A stretch of 44,483 bases of DNA from a virus, in IMG/VR virus record IMGVR_UViG_3300026274_000007, positions 1-44,483 of that record; one strand, given 5' to 3'. Below, in pieces: positions 1-9,762 of the stretch (its first letter is position 1; the number at the start of each line of letters is the position of its first letter). The notes beneath the pieces are model-generated. The model worked only from the letters and a program-made list of their open reading frames with translations. It did not search any database and was not told where the DNA came from. A program made the translations under genes and the position numbers.

Positions 1-352
1 CTCCGAAGGGCCCAACCTCTTGCATCCGATCATATCGTTTCGCTACATTCGTAATAAGCTTGCGTACAAACGTCGTATGATGATTCTGAGTGTAGACCTC
101 ATACTTGTAGCCAAAAGCTTGCCAAACGTCGTATATCTGCTCCCAGAGTGCAGTATCATACGAACTCATCGCTGATCCACGCACCATAGCAGTGATTATG
201 ATCACAAATTGACGATAATCAAAAGGTGCGCCATTCACCACGATGTAGCAGTCGGTATCAACCCTTCCGTTGTAATACACATCTACCCCTTCCGACAGCT
301 TAGTCATAAGCATCAAATTCTGTACATCATAAATTACGGTATCAGATTTCAT
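1..352 (-). CDS. Unknown phage protein, 3' end cut by window edge
   Basis: An open frame starts at the ATG at 352-350 (protein begins MKSDTVIYDV) and runs leftward for at least 117 codons without a stop to the window edge. The visible part is rich in Tyr, Asp and Val, has no transmembrane stretch, and shows no motif I recognise. The start lies 11 bases inside the 3' end of the nucleotidyltransferase-like gene, so the two are probably co-transcribed and translationally coupled. Function unknown. Confidence 0.7.
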   Translation of the reverse strand, partial: MKSDTVIYDVQNLMLMTKLSEGVDVYYNGRVDTDCYIVVNGAPFDYRQFVIIITAMVRGSAMSSYDTALWEQIYDVWQAFGYKYEVYTQNHHTTFVRKLITNVAKRYDRMQEVGPFG

Positions 353-1022
353 ATTCGGCGTTTGAGTCATTGACTGCGAAGTCACCAATATACAGGGCTT
401 CGGGTCCGAGGAAGACCGTTCCAAAGACTTCAATTGTTGGAGTGTAACCATATTTGCAATATTTTAATAAACGGTTGTGTTTGAAACGGTTCTGATCATA
501 TTCAGTACTGGCAAAATCCAAAATGCCATTAGACTCATCGTCGAAAGCCTTCTCAGAAAAAAAGTAATTTCCCTTTTGATAGGCCATCTGACAAATTGTG
601 AAATCAAAGTTGTCAAATAATTCTTCCTTTGTATCAAAATAAGAAGAATGAATTAATTGGATGGGAATAGTAATTAGCCGTTCTCCACAGCCATTAGTAG
701 GCGAGGCGCCCTCAATTTCTTTCGCGGTAAACGGCGACTCGTCTTTGTAATCGAAGTGATACTGCTTGCAATTTGGATGCATTGATCCCTGATGCACTCT
801 ATCCAAAATGTTACCGACTTTCACCAAATCATTATGACTAGGGAAGAACAAATCGATATCAGATGACCCGAGGGTCTCGCCTCGGTATGCTCTTCGAATT
901 GCCCCCCCGGCTAGGAAAAACTTTGCGGTGGGTGAATACCATCTAATGAATTTGTCTAATTTTTGAATGACTGCCAGAGTGGCATTAGGAGTAGCTGGGA
1001 TTGATATTATTTTTGTTGTCAT
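342..1022 (-). CDS. Nucleotidyltransferase-fold protein (Pol beta / tRNA nucleotidyltransferase-like)
   Basis: 226 residues. Residues 37-60 carry the signature of the Pol beta nucleotidyltransferase superfamily: a Gly-Gly pair (39-40) in LAGGAIRRAYRG followed by the carboxylate pair D55-I-D57 in SSDIDLFF. These residues normally bind the nucleotide triphosphate and Mg2+. The remainder (RLLKYCKYGYTP near residue 190) recalls the basic helix that follows the core in CCA-adding-like proteins. The protein is shorter than true CCA-adding enzymes and lacks their body and tail domains, so the substrate is unknown; it could be an antitoxin-like or RNA-modifying transferase. An AGGA ribosome site precedes the ATG, and a sigma70-like promoter lies just upstream on the minus strand. 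Fold assignment is fairly sure, function is not. Confidence 0.7.
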   Translation of the reverse strand: MTTKIISIPATPNATLAVIQKLDKFIRWYSPTAKFFLAGGAIRRAYRGETLGSSDIDLFFPSHNDLVKVGNILDRVHQGSMHPNCKQYHFDYKDESPFTAKEIEGASPTNGCGERLITIPIQLIHSSYFDTKEELFDNFDFTICQMAYQKGNYFFSEKAFDDESNGILDFASTEYDQNRFKHNRLLKYCKYGYTPTIEVFGTVFLGPEALYIGDFAVNDSNAEYEI

Positions 1023-1040
1023 AGTTATCCTGTGATTGCC

Positions 1041-1069
1041 AGTTTAACTACTCTTATGGCTAGCGTCAA
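1041..1069 (-). promoter_or_regulatory. sigma70-like promoter for the leftward genes
   Basis: Read on the minus strand: TTGACG (complement of 1064-1069), a 17-base spacer, then TAAACT (complement of 1041-1046), about 20 bases before the ATG at 1022. A CTGGCAA element lies between the -10 and the gene. It diverges from the late promoter at 1080. Confidence 0.55.
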
Positions 1070-1079
1070 CGTCCGTGGA

Positions 1080-1087
1080 TATAAATA
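1080..1087 (+). promoter_or_regulatory. T4-type late promoter TATAAATA
   Basis: An exact T4 late -10 octamer, 23 bases before the ATG at 1111. It sits inside an inverted repeat, GGATAT-AA-ATATCC (1077-1090). In T4 such sites are read by host RNA polymerase with gp55/gp33 and the sliding clamp. Confidence 0.75.
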
Positions 1088-1110
1088 TCCAAAAGCATTC
1101 AGGGGTACAT

Positions 1111-1533
1111 ATGAGCAAGACAAGCATTCAAATGCTGCCAAATACGAGCGGTCAATATAATTTTGTTGGTGATGCACTACGAGCTGATGGCTGGTATGGC
1201 TTTACTGACGGTCTGCACACAGTAGCAATCTATATCGTGAATTTTACTGGTCGTTTGATAATCGAAGCGAGTTTAGCTGATCAACCAACAGATGATGATT
1301 GGTTCCCAATTCAATTCGACCATAAAGATTACATGCAGTTTCCAAAAGATCCATTGAACCCAACCGGTGAGCGTGGATCTGGAGACTCAGGAACTATGGG
1401 ATTGAATATCATTGGTAATTATACATGGCTACGAGCCAGAGTAGATAGATCATACTTCGACAGCCCAGAGCCAACAGATCAACAAACCCTTTACGCTCTT
1501 GGTTACGTAGATCACATCCTACTAAATAACTGA
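1111..1533 (+). CDS. Putative virion structural protein
   Basis: 140 residues from the ATG at 1111, which follows an AGGGG ribosome site (1101-1105). A GTG at 1075 is in frame, but it precedes the late promoter octamer and is unlikely to be used. The sequence alternates hydrophobic and polar residues (VAIYIVNFTGRLIIEASL; WFPIQFDHKDYMQF) as in a beta-sandwich, with no transmembrane segment. It sits directly behind a late promoter and before the giant fibre gene, so a fibre-associated or baseplate accessory role is inferred. I do not recognise a named family. Confidence 0.65.
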   Translation: MSKTSIQMLPNTSGQYNFVGDALRADGWYGFTDGLHTVAIYIVNFTGRLIIEASLADQPTDDDWFPIQFDHKDYMQFPKDPLNPTGERGSGDSGTMGLNIIGNYTWLRARVDRSYFDSPEPTDQQTLYALGYVDHILLNN

Positions 1534-1560
1534 TGCTAGAACATATTCCGGAGATTCACA

Positions 1561-4500
1561 ATGCCAAAAACAAGTAGTGGCAGCATTACCCCAGGCACGG
1601 GGACCGTCACTTATCCAAATTCTGATGAGACCTTAAATATTGCAGCCGGCTCTTCATCTGCTATTAGTACCGCAGTAGCCAATCTGTTACATATCGGAGG
1701 TCAAAACCTTGGGGATGGAACCGGTGTCTTTGCTGGTGTAGCCGGAACAAGCTCATTGCTGTTTGATTTCCGATCTATCGTGGCCGGTGCTGGTATCGCA
1801 ATTACGTCTGATGCTGATACACTGACTCTGACTTCCACGGGTACCCTTTCTTCCCAATTGAATGATTTGGGTGGAGTACTGACGGTGGCAAAGGGTGGTA
1901 CTGGCGCTAGTACCTATGCATCAAATGCGATCCTTGCAGGTAACGGTTCGAATGCATTTCAATCCTTAGCATTACCAACAACTCCCAACCAAGTGTTGAC
2001 TTGGAATGGTGGAGCTTATGTTTGGAATACACCACAAGTAAACAACAATACTGGTACTGTCACAAGTGTGACAGTAGCGGCTGGACCAAGTGGTCTAGTC
2101 AGTGTTACTGGTACTCCAATCACAGTAAGCGGAACATATACGATTGATGTCAATCAATCGGCTTTCAACCTCAATACCATTGGTGGAACCCTAAGTGTTG
2201 CCAAGGGTGGTACTGGCACAACTAACTTTTCTGCGAAAGGTTTGGTATATGGTAACGGAACAGGAGCATTGCAGACTGTTGCACTCCCATCTACTTCAGG
2301 GCAAGTACTAACATATAACGGTACTACCTTTGTTTGGACAACTCCAGCGACTATTCCTACCAATCTGTTGACTTCAGTCACATTGACTGGTGATACAGTG
2401 GTAAATGTAACTGGTGGTTCAACCAGTTCATCAACTACTGCCTATACTTTGGTAACGCAACCAAGTGGTGTGACTCCTGGGCCGTATACCAACGCAAACA
2501 TTACTGTGGATCAATATGGGCGCGTTACTTCAGCATCAAGTGGTGCTGGTGGTGGTGCAACGATAACCGCAGTCAATGAAAACAATGGCGGTGGTGCTCG
2601 AGTATTTGACGATACCACATCAACATCAACCCAATTTAATTTCCGTCGTATTCAAACAAGTTCTACTTTGAGTGCAACTGAAAATACTGGATATGTGATG
2701 TTGGATGTTAACAATGTCCCAGTAAACAAGGGTGGTACAGGTGCCACAGTGTTCACAACCAACGGAGTACTTCTTGGTAATGGAACAAGTGCTGTTACAT
2801 CAACTACTTCACCAAGTACTGCAAACACAGTACTGACATGGAATGGTACAGGTTACACTTGGGCATCTGCACTACAGAAGGTTACGGTAACTGGTGCAAA
2901 TGGCCTATCAGTAACGCAAAGTTCTGATGCGCAAGGTCAACCAGTCTATGCTTTGAGTTACGATTCAACACAGACTTCGATTAATAATCTTTCTGGTACT
3001 GCTAGTGTTACAAAGGGTGGTACTGGTCAAACATCATTTACTGCTAATTCCGTTTTGTTGGGTAATGGTACTGGTGGTATTCAAGGTACGGCAGTTCCAA
3101 CTATATCAAATACTGCTCTGACTTGGAGTGGTACAGGCTTTGTTTGGAGTGCAATTCCAACGAATTCGTTGTCGAATTTCACTATTTCGGCTGATTCTAC
3201 GATCACAGTGACTAATGGTGCAGTAAATGCGTCAGGTGCCAATGTTATTGTTGCTCTGGCGAACAGTGGAGTCACTGCAAATACGTATTCCAATGCAACT
3301 GTAACAGTTGATAGAACAGGTCGAATTACCGCAGCTTCAAGTGGTGCTGCTCCCATTACTAGTGCTTCCAATTATGCTTTAGCCGGTGCTAAGGTTTATG
3401 ACGATTCAGTTACTGGTCAAGCATTGAAATTCCGTACTATTCAAACTGGTGCGGCGTTGACTGCCACACAAAATACGAATGGTATTTTATTGGATGTGGC
3501 AAATATTTCAGTACCACAAGGTGGTACTGGTATCGCTACTGCACCAGTTGGTTCATTGTTAGTAGGTGCTGGTACAGATCCAATGACAACTACACCAACC
3601 CCTACAGTGGCCAATTCGTTCCTGTCATGGACTGGTACTAGTTACGCTTTTGAAAATGCAGTTACTAATGTGACCGTTCTTGGATCAGGCGGTGCTACTG
3701 TTGCAAATAGTGTCGATGCAAACGGCCAGCCAATATTCACTCTTGGTATCGATCCAACTCAAATATCAGCCAACAGTTTACAAGGCATTTTGGGTGTTGC
3801 TAAGGGCGGTACAGGACTGACATCCGTTGCGGCTAATGGTCTGTTAGTTGGTGGTGGTGGTACAAGTCCTCTGTCTGTGGTTACCGCTCCTGTGGTTGCT
3901 AATACATTCCTATCATGGAATGGTAGCAATTATGTTTGGAGTACCGTGGCATCAGGGTCAACCGGCACAGTAACAAGTGTAGGTATATCGGCTGGTACTG
4001 GCTTGCTTGCTACCAACAGCCCAATTACCACATCTGGTGTTATTGGGCTGAGTGTTGATACAACACAATTAAGTTCAAACAACTTTAATGATACATTGTC
4101 TGTAGCTAAGGGTGGTACTGGACAAACTACATTTGCAGCTAATTCTGTTTTACTGGGTAACGGTACAAGTGGCGTAGCTAATACCAGTGTGCCAACAAGT
4201 GCTAATCAAGTATTGACTTGGACCGGCTCAGCATACACTTGGGCATTGCCATCAGGTATTGATAGTGGCACTGTTACCTCTGTTGATATTGCTGCTGGTT
4301 CTAACAAAGTAACTGTTGGTGGTGGTCCAATTACAACAACCGGTACTTTGACTGTTGATGTAGTTGAAGCAAACTTAAACCATGCAAACATCGGTGGTAT
4401 TGTTCCGGTCACTAAGGGTGGTACTGGGCTGAACGCATTGGGTTCAGCAGGTAACGTTCTGGCAGTCTCTCCAGATGGTAGTAGCGCGATATGGGTTAAT

Positions 4501-7500
4501 CCAAACGCGGCTGCTGGTGGTACTGTAACCAGTGTGGCATTGACTGGTACAACTGGTCGTGTGGCGGTAACTGGATCACCAATTACTGTTTCAGGAACTA
4601 TCAATGTTGACGTAATTGAGTCGGGATTGAATGTTGGAAACATGGGCGGTACGGTTGGCACCTCACATGGTGGTACCGGATTGACTACCCTTGGAACAGC
4701 AGGTCAAGTTCTTGCCGTAAATGGCGGTGCGACTGCAATGACTTGGGTCACCCCATTGTCGTCAGTAGTTGCTGGTTCAAATCAAGTAACGGTATCAACC
4801 ACTGGTGGTGTTGCCACGGTTGATGTTGACACCGCGAATATGGACATCAGCACATTAACTGGTACTCTGAGTATTGCTCATGGTGGTACTGGCCTAACTA
4901 GCGTTGGTGCTAATGGACAAGTTCCAACAGCAAACAATGGTGCATTGATTTGGTCAACACCAGGTTCAGTAACAAGTGTGAACTTGACTGCTGGTTCAAG
5001 CAAAGTAACCGTAAGTGGTGGACCAGTAACGACTAGCGGTTCAATTACTGTTGATGTTGTTCCAGCTAATATCAACTTGACTACATTGGGTGGTACTCTA
5101 GCGGTAAATCAGGGTGGTACAGGCATCACAACTTACGGTGCTCCTAATCAAGTTCTGGCGACAAATGGCACTGGAACAGCGTTGGTGTGGGTGGATCAAG
5201 GATCAGGAACACCAGGAACTGGTACCGTAACAAGTGTTGCTGTTACAGCTGGTTCTAATCAAGTATCGGTAAGTGGCAGCCCCATCACAACAAACGGTAC
5301 TATTACTGTTGATCTAAATCCAGCTAATGTTAGCTTGTCTACATTGGGTGGTACTTTGACTGCTACACAAGGTGGTACCGGTTTATCCGCACTTGGAACA
5401 GCAGGTCAAGTATTGACTGTTAACCCAGGTGGTACTGGATTGGAATGGTCAACTGTTAGCGGTTCAGGAACGGTAACAAGTATTGCGGTAACTGCTGGTT
5501 CAAATAAGTTGTCAGTAAGCGGTGGTCCAATTACAACAAACGGTACAATCACCCTTGATGTAAATCCAGCTAATATCAACTTGACTGCATTGGGTGGTAC
5601 TTTGAGTACTACACAAGGTGGTACTGGTATTACCACTATGGGAACAGCAGGACAAGTACTGACAGTTAATACTGGTGGTACTGCTTTGGTGTGGACCTCA
5701 CCAGCAGTAGGTACCGTAACAAGCGTGAATGTTACCGCTGGTTCAAATAAGGTAACAGTAAGTGGTGGTCCCGTTACGTCAAGTGGTGCAATAACCGTTG
5801 ATGTTAATACGGCCAATATGAATATCAGTACTATGACTGGTACTCTTGCGACTACTAATGGTGGTACTGGATTAACTACAATTGGTACTTCAAAGCAAGT
5901 TTTACGCACTAATTTTGCAGGAACAGCACTAGAATATGCTGCTTTGGTAGCTACTGACATATCAGGTTTGGCTACTGTGGCAACTTCAGGGTCTTATACT
6001 GATTTGTCCAACAAGCCAACTATTCCTGCGGCACAGGTTAATTCAGACTGGAACGCTTCATCAGGCGTGGCACAAATTCTGAACAAGCCAACATTAGCTG
6101 CGGTTGCGACTAGCGGTTCATATACTGATTTGTCTGGTAGACCAGCATTGGCAGCCGTTGCGACTAGCGGTGCTTATTCTGACTTGTCAGGTACCCCAAC
6201 TATTCCAGCAGCATATACCTTACCAACTGCATCATCAAGTGTGCTTGGTGGTGTAATGGTTGGTTCTGGTTTGGCTATTACTGGTGGTGTGTTGTCAGCT
6301 ACCAACACAAATGCTGGTACCGTAACAAATGTGAATGTTGCCGCAGGATCAACTAAGGTTGTCGTAAGTGGTTCTCCAGTAACAACTAGCGGAACTATCA
6401 CACTTGATGTTGATACCACAAAGATGGATATCAGCACTATGATAGGCACGTTGACTGCTACTCATGGTGGTACTGGCTTGACTGCACTTGGAACTTCAAA
6501 GCAATACTTGCGTACAAACGCAGGTGCGACTGCTTTGGAATATGTAGCATTGGCTGCTTCTGATGTAACTGGTTTGGCTACAGTGGCAACTTCAGGCGCG
6601 TATGCGGATTTGTCTGGTAAACCAGCGTTAGCCACAGTTGCAACATCAGGTGCTTACTCAGATCTGACTGGTAAGCCAACATTGGCTGCGGTTGCGACTA
6701 GTGGTGCGTATTCTGACTTGTCAGGAACTCCAGCAGCTTATTCATTGCCTATCGCTTCAGCAAGTGCACTTGGTGGTTTCAAGGTTGGTACTGGTTTGGC
6801 AATAGACGGTACTGGTGTGTTGACGACTACTGGTGGTGGAACTGGAACGGTAACAAGTGTGAACTTGACAGCAGGTTCAAGTAAAGTGACCGTAAGTGGT
6901 GGTCCAGTTACATCAAGCGGTGCTATCACCGTAGATGTAAATACAGCTAACATGGATGTAAGTACCATGACTGGTACCTTGGGTGTTACTCATGGTGGTA
7001 CTGGCTTGACTACATCAACTACCAATGCGTTGGTGATTGGTGCTGCAAGCAATACATTGACTACTGTAACTGCTCCAACCACATCAGGCCAGGTGCTGAC
7101 ATACAATGGTACTAGTGTTGGTTGGGCAACTCCATCAGGTGGCGGTGGTGGTATTAGTGATGCACCAAGTGACGGCAATGTTTATGCTCGTGATAATGCA
7201 GCTTGGGTTGCAATACCACAACCACCTGCTTCAAGTTTTGCTTCTGGTTCATTCTCATTCATGGTTCCTCTGAATGGTAGTGGTGTACCAACGCCAGGTG
7301 CTACTGCGACGGCCATTGGGATAGTTGGTGCCCCATCAGGTTGGACATTTAATTGCCCAAGTTCAATTATGACTATTACTCATACGGTAGGCCGCCCACC
7401 ATCAAATATTATATTCTGGGTTGGCACTGGTGCTTCTTCTACCAATCCAATATATGTTATGGTTGCTGGTGGTAAAGCTGCAACTGGGGGCACTGTAACA

Positions 7501-7611
7501 ATGCCCCAAACTGGAACTACGGCGCTTAATACTACTTCTTTCCAGCTCACAATTGGTACTTCATTAGGTACAATTGCTAATGGTACGGTTTATGTTCAGG
7601 TAACTTTCTAA
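1561..7611 (+). CDS. Giant tail fibre protein with GGTG repeats
   Basis: 2016 residues, starting 7 bases after GGAG (1550-1553). The body is built of 16 copies of a unit centred on [VT]x[KQH]GGTGxT, typically followed by a Leu/Val-rich strand ending GNG or VLTV and then by LTWNG-type strands. After these come six copies of VATSGxYxDLSxxP near residues 1470-1740, then ISDAPSDG near residue 1875, all repeats known from phage fibres. The last ~130 residues form a distinct beta-rich domain. Composition is Gly/Thr/Ser/Val-rich with almost no Cys, as in fibrous trimers. The repeats vary at the DNA level, so the gene is not a recent simple tandem expansion. The stop overlaps the next start (TAATG), implying coupled translation with the following fibre gene. 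Role: adsorption apparatus; the receptor is unknown. Confidence 0.85.
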   Translation: MPKTSSGSITPGTGTVTYPNSDETLNIAAGSSSAISTAVANLLHIGGQNLGDGTGVFAGVAGTSSLLFDFRSIVAGAGIAITSDADTLTLTSTGTLSSQLNDLGGVLTVAKGGTGASTYASNAILAGNGSNAFQSLALPTTPNQVLTWNGGAYVWNTPQVNNNTGTVTSVTVAAGPSGLVSVTGTPITVSGTYTIDVNQSAFNLNTIGGTLSVAKGGTGTTNFSAKGLVYGNGTGALQTVALPSTSGQVLTYNGTTFVWTTPATIPTNLLTSVTLTGDTVVNVTGGSTSSSTTAYTLVTQPSGVTPGPYTNANITVDQYGRVTSASSGAGGGATITAVNENNGGGARVFDDTTSTSTQFNFRRIQTSSTLSATENTGYVMLDVNNVPVNKGGTGATVFTTNGVLLGNGTSAVTSTTSPSTANTVLTWNGTGYTWASALQKVTVTGANGLSVTQSSDAQGQPVYALSYDSTQTSINNLSGTASVTKGGTGQTSFTANSVLLGNGTGGIQGTAVPTISNTALTWSGTGFVWSAIPTNSLSNFTISADSTITVTNGAVNASGANVIVALANSGVTANTYSNATVTVDRTGRITAASSGAAPITSASNYALAGAKVYDDSVTGQALKFRTIQTGAALTATQNTNGILLDVANISVPQGGTGIATAPVGSLLVGAGTDPMTTTPTPTVANSFLSWTGTSYAFENAVTNVTVLGSGGATVANSVDANGQPIFTLGIDPTQISANSLQGILGVAKGGTGLTSVAANGLLVGGGGTSPLSVVTAPVVANTFLSWNGSNYVWSTVASGSTGTVTSVGISAGTGLLATNSPITTSGVIGLSVDTTQLSSNNFNDTLSVAKGGTGQTTFAANSVLLGNGTSGVANTSVPTSANQVLTWTGSAYTWALPSGIDSGTVTSVDIAAGSNKVTVGGGPITTTGTLTVDVVEANLNHANIGGIVPVTKGGTGLNALGSAGNVLAVSPDGSSAIWVNPNAAAGGTVTSVALTGTTGRVAVTGSPITVSGTINVDVIESGLNVGNMGGTVGTSHGGTGLTTLGTAGQVLAVNGGATAMTWVTPLSSVVAGSNQVTVSTTGGVATVDVDTANMDISTLTGTLSIAHGGTGLTSVGANGQVPTANNGALIWSTPGSVTSVNLTAGSSKVTVSGGPVTTSGSITVDVVPANINLTTLGGTLAVNQGGTGITTYGAPNQVLATNGTGTALVWVDQGSGTPGTGTVTSVAVTAGSNQVSVSGSPITTNGTITVDLNPANVSLSTLGGTLTATQGGTGLSALGTAGQVLTVNPGGTGLEWSTVSGSGTVTSIAVTAGSNKLSVSGGPITTNGTITLDVNPANINLTALGGTLSTTQGGTGITTMGTAGQVLTVNTGGTALVWTSPAVGTVTSVNVTAGSNKVTVSGGPVTSSGAITVDVNTANMNISTMTGTLATTNGGTGLTTIGTSKQVLRTNFAGTALEYAALVATDISGLATVATSGSYTDLSNKPTIPAAQVNSDWNASSGVAQILNKPTLAAVATSGSYTDLSGRPALAAVATSGAYSDLSGTPTIPAAYTLPTASSSVLGGVMVGSGLAITGGVLSATNTNAGTVTNVNVAAGSTKVVVSGSPVTTSGTITLDVDTTKMDISTMIGTLTATHGGTGLTALGTSKQYLRTNAGATALEYVALAASDVTGLATVATSGAYADLSGKPALATVATSGAYSDLTGKPTLAAVATSGAYSDLSGTPAAYSLPIASASALGGFKVGTGLAIDGTGVLTTTGGGTGTVTSVNLTAGSSKVTVSGGPVTSSGAITVDVNTANMDVSTMTGTLGVTHGGTGLTTSTTNALVIGAASNTLTTVTAPTTSGQVLTYNGTSVGWATPSGGGGGISDAPSDGNVYARDNAAWVAIPQPPASSFASGSFSFMVPLNGSGVPTPGATATAIGIVGAPSGWTFNCPSSIMTITHTVGRPPSNIIFWVGTGASSTNPIYVMVAGGKAATGGTVTMPQTGTTALNTTSFQLTIGTSLGTIANGTVYVQVTF

Positions 7612-9629
7612 TGCCAGTTACAAATAATTTAAAGTTGAGTTCGATTCGGAAATTTTTACCAAATAAGGTTATTCCAGGCTTTTCGACCAATATTTCCTCT
7701 CTTTCTAGTTGGCTATATGACGATGGTATGGGTGATCCATGGTGGCAAGGTGCCGGTGCAAATCCATATCAGTGGGTTTTGACTGCTACTATAACGCCAG
7801 TTACTCATAGTAGTCATCTCACTAGAGTACCATTTGAATATACCGCATTGGATATTACCCCTGGTATGTGGATTTTCGGTACTTCTGATACTAAAGCAGT
7901 ACTGATTAAATCTATTATCAGCATGAGTGTTTTTGGTATTCAATGTATTGTTGAAGATGTTGATCGCTACAATACCTTTACTGATGTGACTGGATCAGGG
8001 TTGGGTATCTTCTCACCAACAAGTACCCTTGTATTTTTTGAATTGGGTGATGATGGTCTTCCGGTGTTGAATCCCTTACCAGAGGGAATTGACCCAATTG
8101 TCATTACCGCCATTGAAGATAGATTTCGAGTATTTAATCCTTCTATGGAAGTACCATTCTTTCAATTGAATCATGGATTTTTGGAAGGTCAAATTCTAAA
8201 AATGAATTCAACATCTGGTTTATTTGAACAAGCAAATAGCAACGATATCTATATTGTCGGTACTGTTTGTGCGGTAGGACCTGGTCCCAACTATTTTTAT
8301 CTTACACCGAGTACTAAAATTATCAGTAACCTTGAACCTGGCTTACCAGGGATTGCTGGTAGTATTATTGGTTTAGATCCAAATACTGGTGATTTAACCA
8401 CCAATACGGAATTTAGTGCAGTTGCACCAATATATGTACAGATGACTAGTGCAGTCCCATCATTCACAATTGGTAGTGTACCCAATCCAACTACCACTCC
8501 TGGGACCGTAATCGAAATTAATAATCTTTCGATTACCTTAACTGGTGATGGCGTTGATGCACTAAGTCAGAATGAAATAATCACAACAATTAATGCGTTC
8601 ACACCAAATCATGGTGTGATTGCAAGCATGGGGGCATTAGCTACTACGGTCGTAAGTACCATTGCATTTCCATCTACGATGCTACCCAATACAAATTCAA
8701 TGCAATTTGATGTGAACGGTATTCCAATTAATATAGGTTTACCTAGTATTAATTTTGGTACTACTGGTTCTATTGGATGGTGGGACATAGTCAGAGCAGT
8801 TAACGAACAAACCTATAGTCATGGTGTATATGCAACATTTGACACAGCACTTGGTTACGTAACCTTCACTAATGCCTCTGGCGAATCAATTGAATTTATA
8901 AATGTAAATCCGGCAGTAACATCCGGTTTAACTGCTACAGTTACCGATATGTTGGGGATTATAGCATCGACAAATGCAGGTTCACCGGATTATTTGAAAT
9001 TGACTAGATTGGATGGTGGAGAAATTGTTTTATCAGATATCAACAATTCATTAATTAGTGACGCAGGATTATTAAGTGCTGCTAATGGAATATTACCATT
9101 AGCTTTGGTAGTTGATAAGACTATGAATGCAACTAGTAGTTACGTTGTTAACACATTAGCCGATCGTGATGCACTAACAAATCTTCGTACTGGTGACCAA
9201 GTATATGTTCAGAGTGACTTGAATGGTGAATGGGCATTGTATCTACAAGCAGCAACTGGTTGGACAAAAATTGCAAATGCTAATTCGGCAAGTTCTGATG
9301 CTAAAACATTGCAAATGAACATCAATTTTGCATCAACCACACCACAAATAATCGGAAATATCAGTGATGGTACTCGAATTGTTGACATTTCGGTCAGTGT
9401 TTCTACTGCATTCAATGGAACTGCTCCAGTGCTGACTATTGGCACATTGGCAACATCCAACGCGATTATGGACACAAATATCGTTGATTTAACTACTATT
9501 GGCACCTATGAAAGTAGTTCTTCTTTTATAAATGATGGAACTGATGGAACTGACTTGGATGTATATGTTTATTTCACATCCACGGGTTCAACAACTGGTT
9601 CTGCAACCATCATCGTATCGTATCTGTAA
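7611..9629 (+). CDS. Virion adhesin / fibre-associated structural protein
   Basis: 672 residues, starting within the stop of the giant fibre (TAATG). The N-terminal half has Trp/Pro-rich segments (DDGMGDPWWQGAGANPYQW) and beta-strand-like stretches. Around residue 510, DRDALTNLRTGDQVYVQSD resembles segments often found near tips of phage fibres. The last ~95 residues (from NINFASTTPQIIG) form a beta-sandwich-like domain whose pattern (V-x-I-x-V-S, a T-I-G-T strand, a final I-I-V-S-Y-L) also ends the fibres at 9763 and 12144. A strong palindromic hairpin follows the stop. It is probably a fibre tip or neck component. The structural role is reasonably sure; the exact position in the virion is unknown. 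Confidence 0.7.
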   Translation: MPVTNNLKLSSIRKFLPNKVIPGFSTNISSLSSWLYDDGMGDPWWQGAGANPYQWVLTATITPVTHSSHLTRVPFEYTALDITPGMWIFGTSDTKAVLIKSIISMSVFGIQCIVEDVDRYNTFTDVTGSGLGIFSPTSTLVFFELGDDGLPVLNPLPEGIDPIVITAIEDRFRVFNPSMEVPFFQLNHGFLEGQILKMNSTSGLFEQANSNDIYIVGTVCAVGPGPNYFYLTPSTKIISNLEPGLPGIAGSIIGLDPNTGDLTTNTEFSAVAPIYVQMTSAVPSFTIGSVPNPTTTPGTVIEINNLSITLTGDGVDALSQNEIITTINAFTPNHGVIASMGALATTVVSTIAFPSTMLPNTNSMQFDVNGIPINIGLPSINFGTTGSIGWWDIVRAVNEQTYSHGVYATFDTALGYVTFTNASGESIEFINVNPAVTSGLTATVTDMLGIIASTNAGSPDYLKLTRLDGGEIVLSDINNSLISDAGLLSAANGILPLALVVDKTMNATSSYVVNTLADRDALTNLRTGDQVYVQSDLNGEWALYLQAATGWTKIANANSASSDAKTLQMNINFASTTPQIIGNISDGTRIVDISVSVSTAFNGTAPVLTIGTLATSNAIMDTNIVDLTTIGTYESSSSFINDGTDGTDLDVYVYFTSTGSTTGSATIIVSYL

Positions 9630-9630
9630 A

Positions 9631-9658
9631 ATAACTTCCGGAATATTCCGGAAGTTAT
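9631..9658 (+). terminator. Perfect 28-base palindrome after the fibre genes
   Basis: ATAACTTCCGGAAT (9631-9644) is followed immediately by its exact reverse complement (9645-9658). The RNA would form a long GC-containing hairpin right after the stop at 9629. There is no real U-tract, so it may act as an mRNA 3'-end stabiliser or a bidirectional terminator. Confidence 0.6.
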
Positions 9659-9686
9659 CTACATTTATTAATTTAGTACAGCATAG

Positions 9687-9694
9687 CATAAATA
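9687..9694 (+). promoter_or_regulatory. T4-type late promoter CATAAATA
   Basis: A late-promoter octamer variant 68 bases before the ATG at 9763, in the intergenic region after the 9631-9658 palindrome. A small GAGGA/TCCTC hairpin (9710-9723) lies in the leader. Confidence 0.65.
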
Positions 9695-9762
9695 ATCACA
9701 GTAGTCGGTGAGGATGCCTCCTCTTCGGTTCTGAGAGATTTAAACTTCATGGAGTTTTAGAA

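Noticed and set aside
1075-1110. GTG start at 1075 for the first structural gene
   Set aside because: It lies upstream of the late promoter octamer, so it would not be in the transcript. ATG 1111 has a good ribosome site.
2154-7178. Several minus-strand open frames across the giant fibre gene
   Set aside because: They mirror the Gly/Thr/Val repeats of the sense strand and are composed mainly of Pro, Val and Thr. No ribosome sites or promoters were seen.
1561-7611. Regularly spaced repeats resembling an array of direct repeats
   Set aside because: The repeats are in-frame coding units of a fibre protein with varied DNA sequence. They are not CRISPR repeats separated by unique spacers, and no cas genes are near.
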